Assembly (NCBI GenBank): GCA_015069095.1
Contig: SVJH01000003.1
Span: 55,323 to 119,322, forward strand
DNA from: Oscillospiraceae bacterium
GTDB taxonomy: Bacteria > Bacillota > Clostridia > UMGS1810
DNA length: 64,000 nt
Direction of reading: 5' to 3'
Part shown: positions 1 through 7,239 of the stretch, piece by piece
How positions within the stretch are numbered: the stretch's first letter is position 1
Layout of the letters: every line of letters starts with the position of its first letter
Notes under the pieces: model-generated
Told to the model about the DNA's origin: nothing
Seen by the model: the letters and a program-made list of their open reading frames with translations, nothing else
Database searches by the model: none
Position numbers and translations under genes: made by a program

Positions 1-364
1 CTAAAATTATATCAACACATGCTTCGCACGAAAGTCCAAGACCAATCTCTTCCCTATCTTCAAACACGTTTGTAAATCTTGGATGATCTGAGCAAATCTG
101 ACATAGCGCATCTTTTCCTAAGTTTATATAAATATCACATAAATTATTTTTATTTAAAAATGGGCATCTTTTATTTTCATCCATCAAAAAATGTCCGTTT
201 TCGATTTCTTTTTTTAGTTTCTTCCCAAATTCACCACTGACATTTTTATATTTTTCTTTTGTTTTATCATCTATGTCTATTTCCCAGTCAATACAGCATG
301 AATGAGCACAACCGCCCTTTTTACATTCAAATTTATTATAATAACTTGGTGTATAAACTTTCAT
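1..364 (-). CDS. FliB-like lysine-N-methylase, partial (3' end outside window)
   Basis: The first 121 codons are visible and the frame stays open to the window edge. The N-terminus is cysteine-rich in the pattern of the flagellin lysine-N-methylase (FliB/YkgJ-like) family: CAHSCCIDW near residues 19-27, then RCPFL, LCDIY, LCQICSDHPRF and LSCEAC. Such proteins are thought to bind an Fe-S or metal cluster; FliB methylates flagellin lysines. The ATG at 362-364 follows GAAAGG, and a consensus promoter lies at 394-422. No flagellar gene is visible nearby, so the substrate is open; many non-flagellar homologues carry this name. The family call is fairly sure, the substrate is not. Confidence 0.75.
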   Translation of the reverse strand, partial: MKVYTPSYYNKFECKKGGCAHSCCIDWEIDIDDKTKEKYKNVSGEFGKKLKKEIENGHFLMDENKRCPFLNKNNLCDIYINLGKDALCQICSDHPRFTNVFEDREEIGLGLSCEACVDIIL

Positions 365-393
365 TTTTTTGCCTTTCGTTTTTCTTTTTTAAA

Positions 394-422
394 ATTTTAG
401 CATTTTACATACAAAAAGTCAA
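394..422 (-). promoter_or_regulatory. Promoter of the FliB-like gene
   Basis: On the minus strand TTGACT (417-422) and TAAAAT (394-399) are separated by exactly 17 bases, about 30 bases before the start codon. It lies just after the GH4 terminator, so the gene is probably transcribed on its own. Confidence 0.65.
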
Positions 423-426
423 ACAA

Positions 427-456
427 AAAAGACACTCCATAATGGAATGTCTTTTT
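427..456 (-). terminator. Terminator after the GH4 gene
   Basis: Hairpin with arms AAAGACATTCC and its near complement around a short loop, followed by a T-run on the minus strand; it begins a few bases after the GH4 stop codon. Confidence 0.85.
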
Positions 457-459
457 ATT

Positions 460-1782
460 TTAGTTGTATTTTGGAAGCCAGTCGCCGTGTGCTTCAATTA
501 AATCATCGCACATTGCAACAATATCGTCAATTGAAAGTTCAGCCGCTGTATGTGGGTCCATCATTGCTGCCTGATAGATTTTTTCTTTCTTTTTAGTAAC
601 TGCCGCTTCAACTGTCAAAAGTTGCGGGAAAATATTTGAACTGTTCATTGCTGCAAGTTGAGTTGGAAGATTTCCTATTACTGTAGGATGTATACCGCAT
701 CCGTCAACCATACAAGGAACTTCAACTGTTGCCTCACGCGGAAGATTTGTAATAAGGTTATCATTTAATACGTTTCCGCCAATTTTATAAGGTGTATTTG
801 TAACCATTGCTTCAAATATTCTTGATGCATACTCCTCACTTCTTGTGTGCTCAAGTTCACCTGAAAGTGCAGAATTTTTTCTATCTTCCCATTTTTTAAT
901 CTGGTCTATACATCTTCTTGGATATTCATCAAGAGGAATATTGTATTTTTCAATAAGTTCTGGGTATTTACTTTTTATAAAGAACGGATTATACTCTGCG
1001 TTGTGTTCACTGCTTTCTGTGCAGTAGTATCCAAGACGGTTCATATATTCGTATCTTACCATATCGTTATGTATTACTGATTCATTTTTTTCTTTTGCAA
1101 GTTTTTTTGCAAGTGGATACAAATCGTTTCCGTCTTTGTCTTTTGTTTCAAGTAACCATGCCATATGATTTATACCTGCAATAAGGTCAACACTGTTTCC
1201 ATCATACTCTGAAAGTCCTAATTTACCAAATAACTGTCTAGAGCAAACCTGAACACTGTGGCAAAGACCTATTGTTTTTACACCTGTAAATCTTTGCATA
1301 TAGTTTGAAATCATAGCCATTGGGTTTGTATAGTTTAAAAACCATGCATCAGGACAAACTTCTTCTATATCATGTGCAAAATCTTCAAGAACAGGAATAG
1401 TTCTTAGTGCTCTGAAAATTCCGCCTATACCAAGTGTGTCGCCTATTGTCTGACGAAGACCGTATTTTTTAGGTACTTCAAAATCTGTAATTGTGCAAGG
1501 ATCATACCTGCCAACCTGAATTGCATTTACAACAAAACGTGCATTTTTAAGTGCTGCTTTTCTATTTTCAACACCACAGTATACTGTTATTTTGGCTTTT
1601 GAATTATTGTATTTTTTGTTAAGTGCTTCAATAACACATCTTGATTCTTCAAGTCGCTGTGCATCAATATCATAAAGAGCAATATCAAGATCGTCTTTTA
1701 ATGAATCACAAAGCATACAGTCGCCAAGTACATTTTTTGCAAATACGGTGCTTCCAGCACCCATAAAAGTAATTTTAGGCAT
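460..1782 (-). CDS. Family 4 glycosidase (alpha-galactosidase-type, NAD- and metal-dependent)
   Basis: A 440-aa GH4 enzyme, cytosolic (no signal peptide). Family members cleave glycosides by transient oxidation at C3 using NAD+ and a divalent metal. Visible are the nucleotide-binding MGAGSTVFAKN at residues 7-17, the NYTNPM loop, the metal-ligand Cys174 in GLCHSVQ and His206 in GINHMAWL. The CHSV form resembles MelA alpha-galactosidases more than the alpha-glucosidase branch; alpha-glucuronidase or alpha-galacturonidase activity is not excluded, and the nearby xylan gene makes the former plausible. ATG 1782 was chosen because GGAGG sits 8 bases ahead; an in-frame TTG at 1797 would overlap that site. 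Divergent from an AraC regulator with a shared palindrome between them. Confidence 0.9.
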   Translation of the reverse strand: MPKITFMGAGSTVFAKNVLGDCMLCDSLKDDLDIALYDIDAQRLEESRCVIEALNKKYNNSKAKITVYCGVENRKAALKNARFVVNAIQVGRYDPCTITDFEVPKKYGLRQTIGDTLGIGGIFRALRTIPVLEDFAHDIEEVCPDAWFLNYTNPMAMISNYMQRFTGVKTIGLCHSVQVCSRQLFGKLGLSEYDGNSVDLIAGINHMAWLLETKDKDGNDLYPLAKKLAKEKNESVIHNDMVRYEYMNRLGYYCTESSEHNAEYNPFFIKSKYPELIEKYNIPLDEYPRRCIDQIKKWEDRKNSALSGELEHTRSEEYASRIFEAMVTNTPYKIGGNVLNDNLITNLPREATVEVPCMVDGCGIHPTVIGNLPTQLAAMNSSNIFPQLLTVEAAVTKKKEKIYQAAMMDPHTAAELSIDDIVAMCDDLIEAHGDWLPKYN

Positions 1783-1835
1783 AATCAATTCCTCCAACTA
1801 ATTTGTTATTTAGTGGTTTTATCATAACACAAAAG

Positions 1836-1865
1836 TTGCATAAAATCTATAGATTTATGTTGCAA
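1836..1865. promoter_or_regulatory. Palindrome between GH4 and araC, candidate operator
   Basis: An imperfect inverted repeat centred on ATCTATAGAT, with TTGCAT and TTGCAA-type outer ends, in the 124-bp divergent intergenic region. Its right end is the -35 hexamer of the araC promoter and it lies just upstream of a TATGAT -10 candidate (1821-1826, minus strand) for the GH4 gene that has no good -35. This suits a site where the AraC protein activates GH4 and controls itself. Inference from position only. Confidence 0.45.
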
Positions 1866-1889
1866 TAATTTGTATTTATGTGGTATAAT
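1860..1889 (+). promoter_or_regulatory. Promoter of the araC-type gene
   Basis: TTGCAA (1860-1865) and TATAAT (1884-1889) with an 18-base spacer, 17 bases before the start codon. Confidence 0.6.
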
Positions 1890-1906
1890 TCAGTTAGGTG
1901 ATTTTT

Positions 1907-2710
1907 ATGTATTTTTATAACGTTGATGAAAAAATATTTTCGGATTTATGGCTTTATCACTGCGGAACTCAAAAATGCAAACCATCTCACAGTTTTGGAC
2001 CTGCAGTACGTAAACATTATCTTATTCACTTTATCCACTCAGGATGTGGAAAATTTGAATGTAAAGGAAAAACATATAATTTAAAACAAGGTCAGGCTTT
2101 TCTTATATCACCCGGTGAAGTTACATATTACGAGGCAGATAAAAAAAATCCGTGGCACTATTCGTGGATAGAATTTGGCGGAATATATGCGCAAAAAGTA
2201 CTTGAAGAATGTGGACTTAGTCAAATGCCGATTTACACCGCAAAAAGCACAGAAAAACTCGAAGAAAGTTTAAACAGTTTAGTAAATGTGTGTAACGAAA
2301 AAATGGAGCAGCTTGAAATTTCAGGGCTATTACATCTGTTTTTGAATAATCTCATAAAATCATCATCTAATGCTCAAAAAAACAGATCATCACACTCAAG
2401 TGGCGAGTATGTAAAAAAAGCAATAGAATTTATACGACTTAACTACCACAGAAAAGTTACTATTACAGAAATATGCACTATTGTTGGTATTGAGCGCTCA
2501 TATTTGTGTAAAATTTTTAAAGCCCATTACGGAAAAAGTCCGCAAGCATATATTGTTGAATATAAAATGAAAAAAGCTGCAGATTTAATTAGTGAAATGA
2601 ATTTAACTGTATCACAAGCCGCACGTTCTGTCGGGTATGAAGACCAAGCGGCGTTTTCAAAGCTTTTTAAAATGTATTTTGGATACAGCCCAAGTAAAAT
2701 AAAAAAATAA
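1907..2710 (+). CDS. AraC-family transcriptional regulator
   Basis: A 267-aa regulator with an N-terminal cupin-like sensor (about residues 20-100, containing HSGCGKFECKGK and the ISPGE turn) and a C-terminal double helix-turn-helix of the AraC/XylS type (about 165-267, with SYLCKIFKAHYGKSPQAYI and the signature GYEDQAAFSKLFKMYFGYSPS). It probably senses a sugar and controls the divergent GH4 gene. ATG 1907 was preferred over GTG 1898 because the AGGTG ribosome site overlaps the GTG and lies six bases from the ATG. The effector is unknown. Confidence 0.88.
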   Translation: MYFYNVDEKIFSDLWLYHCGTQKCKPSHSFGPAVRKHYLIHFIHSGCGKFECKGKTYNLKQGQAFLISPGEVTYYEADKKNPWHYSWIEFGGIYAQKVLEECGLSQMPIYTAKSTEKLEESLNSLVNVCNEKMEQLEISGLLHLFLNNLIKSSSNAQKNRSSHSSGEYVKKAIEFIRLNYHRKVTITEICTIVGIERSYLCKIFKAHYGKSPQAYIVEYKMKKAADLISEMNLTVSQAARSVGYEDQAAFSKLFKMYFGYSPSKIKK

Positions 2711-2727
2711 AACATTTAGTAAAAAAT

Positions 2728-2930
2728 CCTACTTTTTTTGTAAAAAAAGTAGGCAAAAAAACTTATATATGCAAAAGCATACGCTTTTGCAAAAATTAAA
2801 AAAACAAGGTATCTTCACTAAAATTGAAGATACCTTTATTTTTATCTTTGGCAAAACGATAGTTTTGCTATTGTCAGTTTTTCGCTCAGCCTTTTTTCAA
2901 AAAGGCTGACGGGTGTGGGCGGCGCCCACT
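2728..2930. repeat. Composite hairpin repeat, copy 1 (after the first GH10 gene)
   Basis: About 200 bases made almost entirely of short inverted repeats: an AT-rich hairpin (2728-2753), GCAAAAGC...GCTTTTGC (2771-2790), AAGGTATCTTCA...TGAAGATACCTT (2806-2836), GCAAAA...TTTTGC (2851-2868), CAGCCTTTTTTC...AAAAAGGCTGA (2888-2909), and GTGGGCGGCGCCCAC near 2916-2929. The same modules recur at 50027-50223, again directly after a GH10 gene. It ends 17 bases from the GH10 stop codon. Confidence 0.75.
2806..2840. terminator. Bidirectional terminator between araC and GH10
   Basis: A 12-bp perfect stem (AAGGTATCTTCA and complement) with T-rich tails on both strands. It is a module of the surrounding repeat and can end transcripts from both convergent genes. 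Confidence 0.7.
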
Positions 2931-2947
2931 TTTATAATACTTCTAAC

Positions 2948-5902
2948 TTACTTAACAACAATTTCAATTGTGTTGTTGTTTCCTTTGTAGCAAGGAACAT
3001 CTACTGATACAGTTTTGCCGTTTGCTGTTGCAGTTACTGTGTAATCGCCAAAATAACCTTTTACATTAAATTCGCCGTTTGCATCAGTTTTACCAGCTTC
3101 TTTTGTCCACCATTTATTGTAGAATAAATCCTGGAATACTTTTCCTGATGGTTTAATTGTCCAGTCATATTCATACATAATTCTGTCTGTTTTTGTTTTT
3201 GAACTCCAGTCGCGGTGTCCCCAAAGCTGAATATATTCAACATTTTCACAAGCAAAGTAAGCGATAAGAGCATCTCTTACAAGGTTACCCTGATAGTTCT
3301 GGTCTTCCCCTATTGTACCTGTGTCAAATTCTGTAATGTGAATTGGTTTTCCTGCTTTTGAAAGTTCATCAAGACGTTTTACTATATTTTCAGGTGTTGT
3401 TGTATAACCTGTGTGTCCCTGGTCGCCTATGATATCAAAATCAAGGTTTTCTACTGCCCACCAGAAGAAAGGTCCTTGTGTTTCTTCCCAAAGTACGCTT
3501 CCCGGTGTTGTCCAACCATCTGTTAGAAGAAGTTTTGCATGAGGAAGTGCTTCTCTTGCATATTTATACCAGTTAACAAGCACTTCTTTACCATGAACAT
3601 TTTTAATTGTCTGATTAGAAGGTGTAGCAAGTCTTCCACCGTCTTCGTTTGATACATCCCAGTAGTTAATTATAGGAAGGTTTTTACCAATCCATTCAAA
3701 ATGTGCTTTTACTTCAGCATCAAGCGCATCTTTGTCGTTTAATACATCAAGATATGTACCAATTTTTGTATTTTTATATTCAGGAAGATTTGGTACGTTT
3801 TCGCCTGGGTCTGTATCCCAGATAAGTGCGTGGCCTTTTAAAGCTTTATTCATACCGTTTGCTTTAGCCCATTCGTAAATTTTAGGAACTTCTGTGTATG
3901 TGATCTGCTGAGTTTGGTCTTCAAACATTCTGTGAAGTCCGCCTTCTGTACCTAATGAGTTAAAGTTTTCAACAACGCTTTTTCTGTACTGTTCGTTGTC
4001 CATATATGTTTTTGTATCTGTAGCACCTGCCATAGAAAGCATAATTTCGTGTTCATACATTTCTACTTTAACATCTGCATTTGGAATGATATTTCCGTTT
4101 TCGTCTTTAACGATAACTTTAATATCTCCCCTTCTTACCTGTTCAATGCGTGCAAGAGCGTCTTTTCTCCACTGAGCATCTTCCTCGCAACCTTCGTAAG
4201 AACCATAAGAGTTAGGCATATCATTTAATGTATATTTTTTGCCGTAGTTAATAACTTCAAATCCACCGATTTCAACAACCTGATTGTAAATGCCAGGGTT
4301 AAATCCGATGTCTATTCCTTCTCCGCAATATGCATGAGTTGTCTGAAGCGGAAGATAAAGTGTGCTCCAACCGTCTGAACACATAGCTTTTGTTCTTGCC
4401 CCGCCACTTCTGTTCTTTGTATTTATAAACGACATCTCAAATGCGCCCATTTTTGTATCGATATCGCCGCCTGATACTCTTCTGATATATGCTTTAATTA
4501 AAAATACATCATCATCTTCATATTTATCACTTACAAAGTATTCAGGATAAATTCTGAAGTTCATTTTCCATGTTGCAGATGGAACTTTATTTACTGTAAA
4601 TCTTAATACTTTTGTAAAACCAATACCGTCTGTAACTTCTGCCATTTCGTACGCGCCGTACTCTTCAATGCCTTCTGTTGTAAATTTAGAATCAAATACT
4701 GCTTCTTCGCCAAGTACTTTAACGCCGCCTTCAAGTTTTGAATAAACTACATCGGCTGCTTCAGGCATTGGGAAGTATAAAAGATCATCAATTCTGTTTG
4801 ATTTTTCAAATTTTGTAGGAACAGGTCTTTTATCTGTTGGATTTGCAAGTACGTTTGGAATACCTGCTGTTGAAGTTGTAACTTTAACTTCTTCTTTAAT
4901 CTCTGTTTTTCCTAACTGTTCAACCAAAATGTCATCAATATATAGAACATCGATTGCTTCATTTACTTCAATTGAAAGCATACCAATTTGGAAATCTGAT
5001 GCGTTTAGCGCATCAATAGTATAATCAAACTCTACTTTTGTCCATTCATTTGCATTAAGATCTGCGCCAATTACTGCTTTACCGCCAATTACGCCTTCTT
5101 TATAATACTGTGTTTCGTAGCTTTTATCCATTGCATCTGTATGAGCAGCTGCAAGCATACCAACCATAATATGACCTGCTGTTTTTGCTTTTAAGTACAA
5201 TGTAATTTTGTACTGGTTGCCAATCATATCTTCTGTTATAGGACCATTGCCGAAAGTATTGAAAAATTTAACTCTTGACTGTTTAAGGGCAACATTTTCC
5301 ATTTTTAGTGATTTACCACTACCTGAAGTGTGGTCTTCTTCAGACGAAATTGAAAGCGCAAGCTTTGAGCCACCGCCACCACCTACTCTGCCGTCGAACT
5401 TGTCAGAGTATGTAACATTTTCGTTGTCTTTTGTAATTAGAAACTCTGCTTCATCGTCAAAAGTTCTAACGTTATTTTTTGCCAAATCAACTGTAACAGT
5501 TTTTGTAGCGTCTTCCCAACCAACATTTGCACCAAGAGATTCAGAAATAAATCTTACAGGAACAAGTGTTCTTGAGTTAACAATCTGAGCAGGAACATCA
5601 AGTGTAACGTCTTTTCCGTTTACTTTTGCAACTGTGTTGTTAATCTGAAGTGATACTGTTTTTTCGCTAAGTTTTCCACTTGCTGTTTTTGTGGCATCAT
5701 CCCATTCTACAGTTGCACCAAGTGCTTCAAAAATTGCACGAAGCGGAACAAGTGTTCTGCCTTCTACTATAATTGGATTTTGGTCCATCGTAAGTGTGTT
5801 TCCATTTACTATCACTTTAATTTCAGTTTCTGCAAACACGTTAAATGAAAAACACGAAACTACCATTAAAATTGATAGTACCAGACATAAAAGTTTTTTC
5901 AT
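2948..5902 (-). CDS. Secreted multidomain GH10-like xylanase with copper-amine-oxidase N domain
   Basis: 984 aa. Signal peptide at 1-24; a copper-amine-oxidase-N-like domain (about 28-142) with paired RTLVPLRAIFEALGA and RTLVPVRFISESLGA motifs; two beta-sandwich, CBM-like regions (about 150-330 and 400-555); then a GH10-type barrel (about 620-925) and a small C-terminal beta domain ending in a YFGDYTV-type repeat. Catalytic residues by family alignment: acid/base Glu753 (WDVSNED) and nucleophile Glu858 (ITEFD). GH10 enzymes cut internal beta-1,4-xylosyl bonds. The barrel is divergent: the usual ENxMKW segment is replaced by TEGGLHRMFED, and GHALIWD has Asp where GH10 normally has His. The product probably acts at the cell surface. 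A second GH10 protein at 50236-52599 has a similar plan. Activity on substituted xylan or another beta-glycan is possible. Confidence 0.85.
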   Translation of the reverse strand: MKKLLCLVLSILMVVSCFSFNVFAETEIKVIVNGNTLTMDQNPIIVEGRTLVPLRAIFEALGATVEWDDATKTASGKLSEKTVSLQINNTVAKVNGKDVTLDVPAQIVNSRTLVPVRFISESLGANVGWEDATKTVTVDLAKNNVRTFDDEAEFLITKDNENVTYSDKFDGRVGGGGGSKLALSISSEEDHTSGSGKSLKMENVALKQSRVKFFNTFGNGPITEDMIGNQYKITLYLKAKTAGHIMVGMLAAAHTDAMDKSYETQYYKEGVIGGKAVIGADLNANEWTKVEFDYTIDALNASDFQIGMLSIEVNEAIDVLYIDDILVEQLGKTEIKEEVKVTTSTAGIPNVLANPTDKRPVPTKFEKSNRIDDLLYFPMPEAADVVYSKLEGGVKVLGEEAVFDSKFTTEGIEEYGAYEMAEVTDGIGFTKVLRFTVNKVPSATWKMNFRIYPEYFVSDKYEDDDVFLIKAYIRRVSGGDIDTKMGAFEMSFINTKNRSGGARTKAMCSDGWSTLYLPLQTTHAYCGEGIDIGFNPGIYNQVVEIGGFEVINYGKKYTLNDMPNSYGSYEGCEEDAQWRKDALARIEQVRRGDIKVIVKDENGNIIPNADVKVEMYEHEIMLSMAGATDTKTYMDNEQYRKSVVENFNSLGTEGGLHRMFEDQTQQITYTEVPKIYEWAKANGMNKALKGHALIWDTDPGENVPNLPEYKNTKIGTYLDVLNDKDALDAEVKAHFEWIGKNLPIINYWDVSNEDGGRLATPSNQTIKNVHGKEVLVNWYKYAREALPHAKLLLTDGWTTPGSVLWEETQGPFFWWAVENLDFDIIGDQGHTGYTTTPENIVKRLDELSKAGKPIHITEFDTGTIGEDQNYQGNLVRDALIAYFACENVEYIQLWGHRDWSSKTKTDRIMYEYDWTIKPSGKVFQDLFYNKWWTKEAGKTDANGEFNVKGYFGDYTVTATANGKTVSVDVPCYKGNNNTIEIVVK

Positions 5903-5954
5903 AATTTTCTCCTTTTCTTATTTATGTATTTATTGTATAAAACAACACACATAT

Positions 5955-5994
5955 ATTATAACATACAAATATGTCGTGATTCTACTCTTTTTTT
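5955..5994 (-). promoter_or_regulatory. Promoter region of GH10 gene 1, with a box shared by GH10 gene 2
   Basis: A -10 TATAAT at 5955-5960 (minus strand) lacks a normal -35. In its place lies AAAAAAGAGTAGAAT (about 5979-5993), closely matched by AAAAAAGAATAGAGT at the same distance before the other GH10 gene. This suggests an activator site common to both. Confidence 0.5.
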
Positions 5995-6013
5995 GTCTAA
6001 TTTAATACTTTTT

Positions 6014-6715
6014 TTATTCTTTTTTTGCACTCTTTGACTGTTTTTTCTCCCTTTTTTTCCAACTTATAAATCCGTAAATATCGTTTACAAAAAACATCAA
6101 AAAGCACATTATCATAGGAAGATATGTTATATTTTCAATACTTGCAAGTATCCAAAGTACAATAAGAACAATGTCATTTAATGAATATGCAATTGCATAG
6201 TATGAATTTCTGTAAAGCATTAAATATGATGCTAAAAAACTTGTTGTAATAGATATTGTACTGAAAAATAAATTTGGTGTATCAAGTATTTTTAATATAT
6301 AGTAAAAAATCCACGTTACAATAAAACTTAAAACTACCATCATTATTTTTTGCTTTTTTGTAAGGTAATGGATTTTTACTTCGTCCTTCCCTTTTTCATA
6401 TGGATTTTTAATCCATGTAACTATGCTCATTATTGCGATTGGCATTGTCATTCCAAGATATGTTATCATTTCGCCATAATATTTAAATTCATACGAAGTT
6501 ATAGCATATAAGATACTGAAAACAACAGTAAGGATTTGTCCCCATACATTTCCTTTTGCCAAAAATATGAGTGCCGTAACACCAATCAGTGTCCCTAAAA
6601 GTGTTGATGGAAGTACACTCCCCGCAAGTATGTTTGATATTCCTACTATTAAAAGAGATATTATCCATAATGTCCATTCCCTTTTTTTGAGTGTTGAAAA
6701 CGGATTGCTTATCAT
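6014..6715 (-). CDS. pnuC: PnuC-type nicotinamide riboside/NMN transporter
   Basis: A 233-aa integral membrane protein with about seven hydrophobic helices. PnuC proteins take up nicotinamide riboside for NAD synthesis. The family pattern is visible in the N-terminal GTLIGVTALIFLAKGNVWGQ segment, in the mid-protein YYGEMITYLGM with a following WIKNPYE, and in the C-terminal FVNDIYGFISWKKRE. The start codon follows AAGGAGGAAAAT. A structured RNA ends in seven T residues immediately before this ribosome site, so the gene may be expressed by read-through of that RNA. No nadR or NiaR site was recognised. Confidence 0.88.
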   Translation of the reverse strand: MISNPFSTLKKREWTLWIISLLIVGISNILAGSVLPSTLLGTLIGVTALIFLAKGNVWGQILTVVFSILYAITSYEFKYYGEMITYLGMTMPIAIMSIVTWIKNPYEKGKDEVKIHYLTKKQKIMMVVLSFIVTWIFYYILKILDTPNLFFSTISITTSFLASYLMLYRNSYYAIAYSLNDIVLIVLWILASIENITYLPMIMCFLMFFVNDIYGFISWKKREKKQSKSAKKE

Positions 6716-6727
6716 ATTTTCCTCCTT

Positions 6728-7094
6728 AAAAAAACACTCGCAAACATATCTTCTAAGACTTAGCCTTACAGTAATTATCTGAATCTGCCTTAAAATGCGT
6801 AATTTCGGTATCTTTGCGTTTGTCGTCCTCGACAGGCAAATAAAGCCTGCCCACGTCCTCCGCGCTCAAATCTACTCAAAATTACATCATTTTTAGGTCT
6901 ATGAATTTTAGATGAGATGATTTTTGTCAGAACAAGGAAAAAGCAGAACTAATCCTTTGCGGATTTGTGAGCATTTTGACGCTGTTATGACGCAAATCAT
7001 CCACATAAAATCAGGTTCATATAGTTACTTTAAGGCTAACGATATGTTCACGAGTGCCAGTGCACTATTCTACCCGGTGGCAGTTAAATATTCT
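6728..7094 (-). ncRNA. Candidate structured RNA of about 370 nt upstream of pnuC
   Basis: No protein gene fits here, but a perfect promoter (7101-7129) points into the region and it ends with U7 (6734-6728). Near the 5' end the bases complementary to 7041-7056 pair with those of 6735-6750 in an unbroken 16-bp helix (two G-U pairs). Inside it, 7012-7039 pairs with 6760-6787 over about 24 of 28 positions. Local hairpins occur at 6951-6965 (AATCC/GGATT) and 6833-6849 (CAGGC/GCCTG, flanked by two GAGGACG copies), and 6971-6977 can pair with 6792-6798. It may be an independent RNA or a long regulatory leader of pnuC. I cannot assign it to a known family. Confidence 0.7.
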
Positions 7095-7100
7095 TTCTCA

Positions 7101-7129
7101 ATTATATATACTTATATAGAATTTGTCAA
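7101..7129 (-). promoter_or_regulatory. Perfect consensus promoter of the candidate RNA
   Basis: TTGACA (7124-7129) and TATAAT (7101-7106) on the minus strand, spacer exactly 17. Predicted start near 7094. Only tRNA-Leu, yceD-rpmF and the DUF4886 gene have an equally perfect promoter among those I examined. Confidence 0.8.
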
Positions 7130-7239
7130 TACATTTTATTTTGTTTCATTTGTGTAATTAAATGATTTCTTTTGTGCAAGTATTCCTAACCTTTTTGTGA
7201 TAAACTATATTTAACAAGATTTTTTGGAGGCGTTACTTA

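Noticed and set aside
2728..2930. CRISPR array
   Set aside because: The inverted repeats differ from one another and there are no equal spacers.
7012..7080. T-box or cobalamin riboswitch suggested by TGCCACCGGG and GGTGGCAG
   Set aside because: The rest of the conserved T-box and cobalamin elements are absent.
6924..7157. Open frame of 77 codons on the plus strand
   Set aside because: It lies across the paired RNA helix, has no ribosome site and no protein-like pattern; the minus-strand RNA explains the region better.
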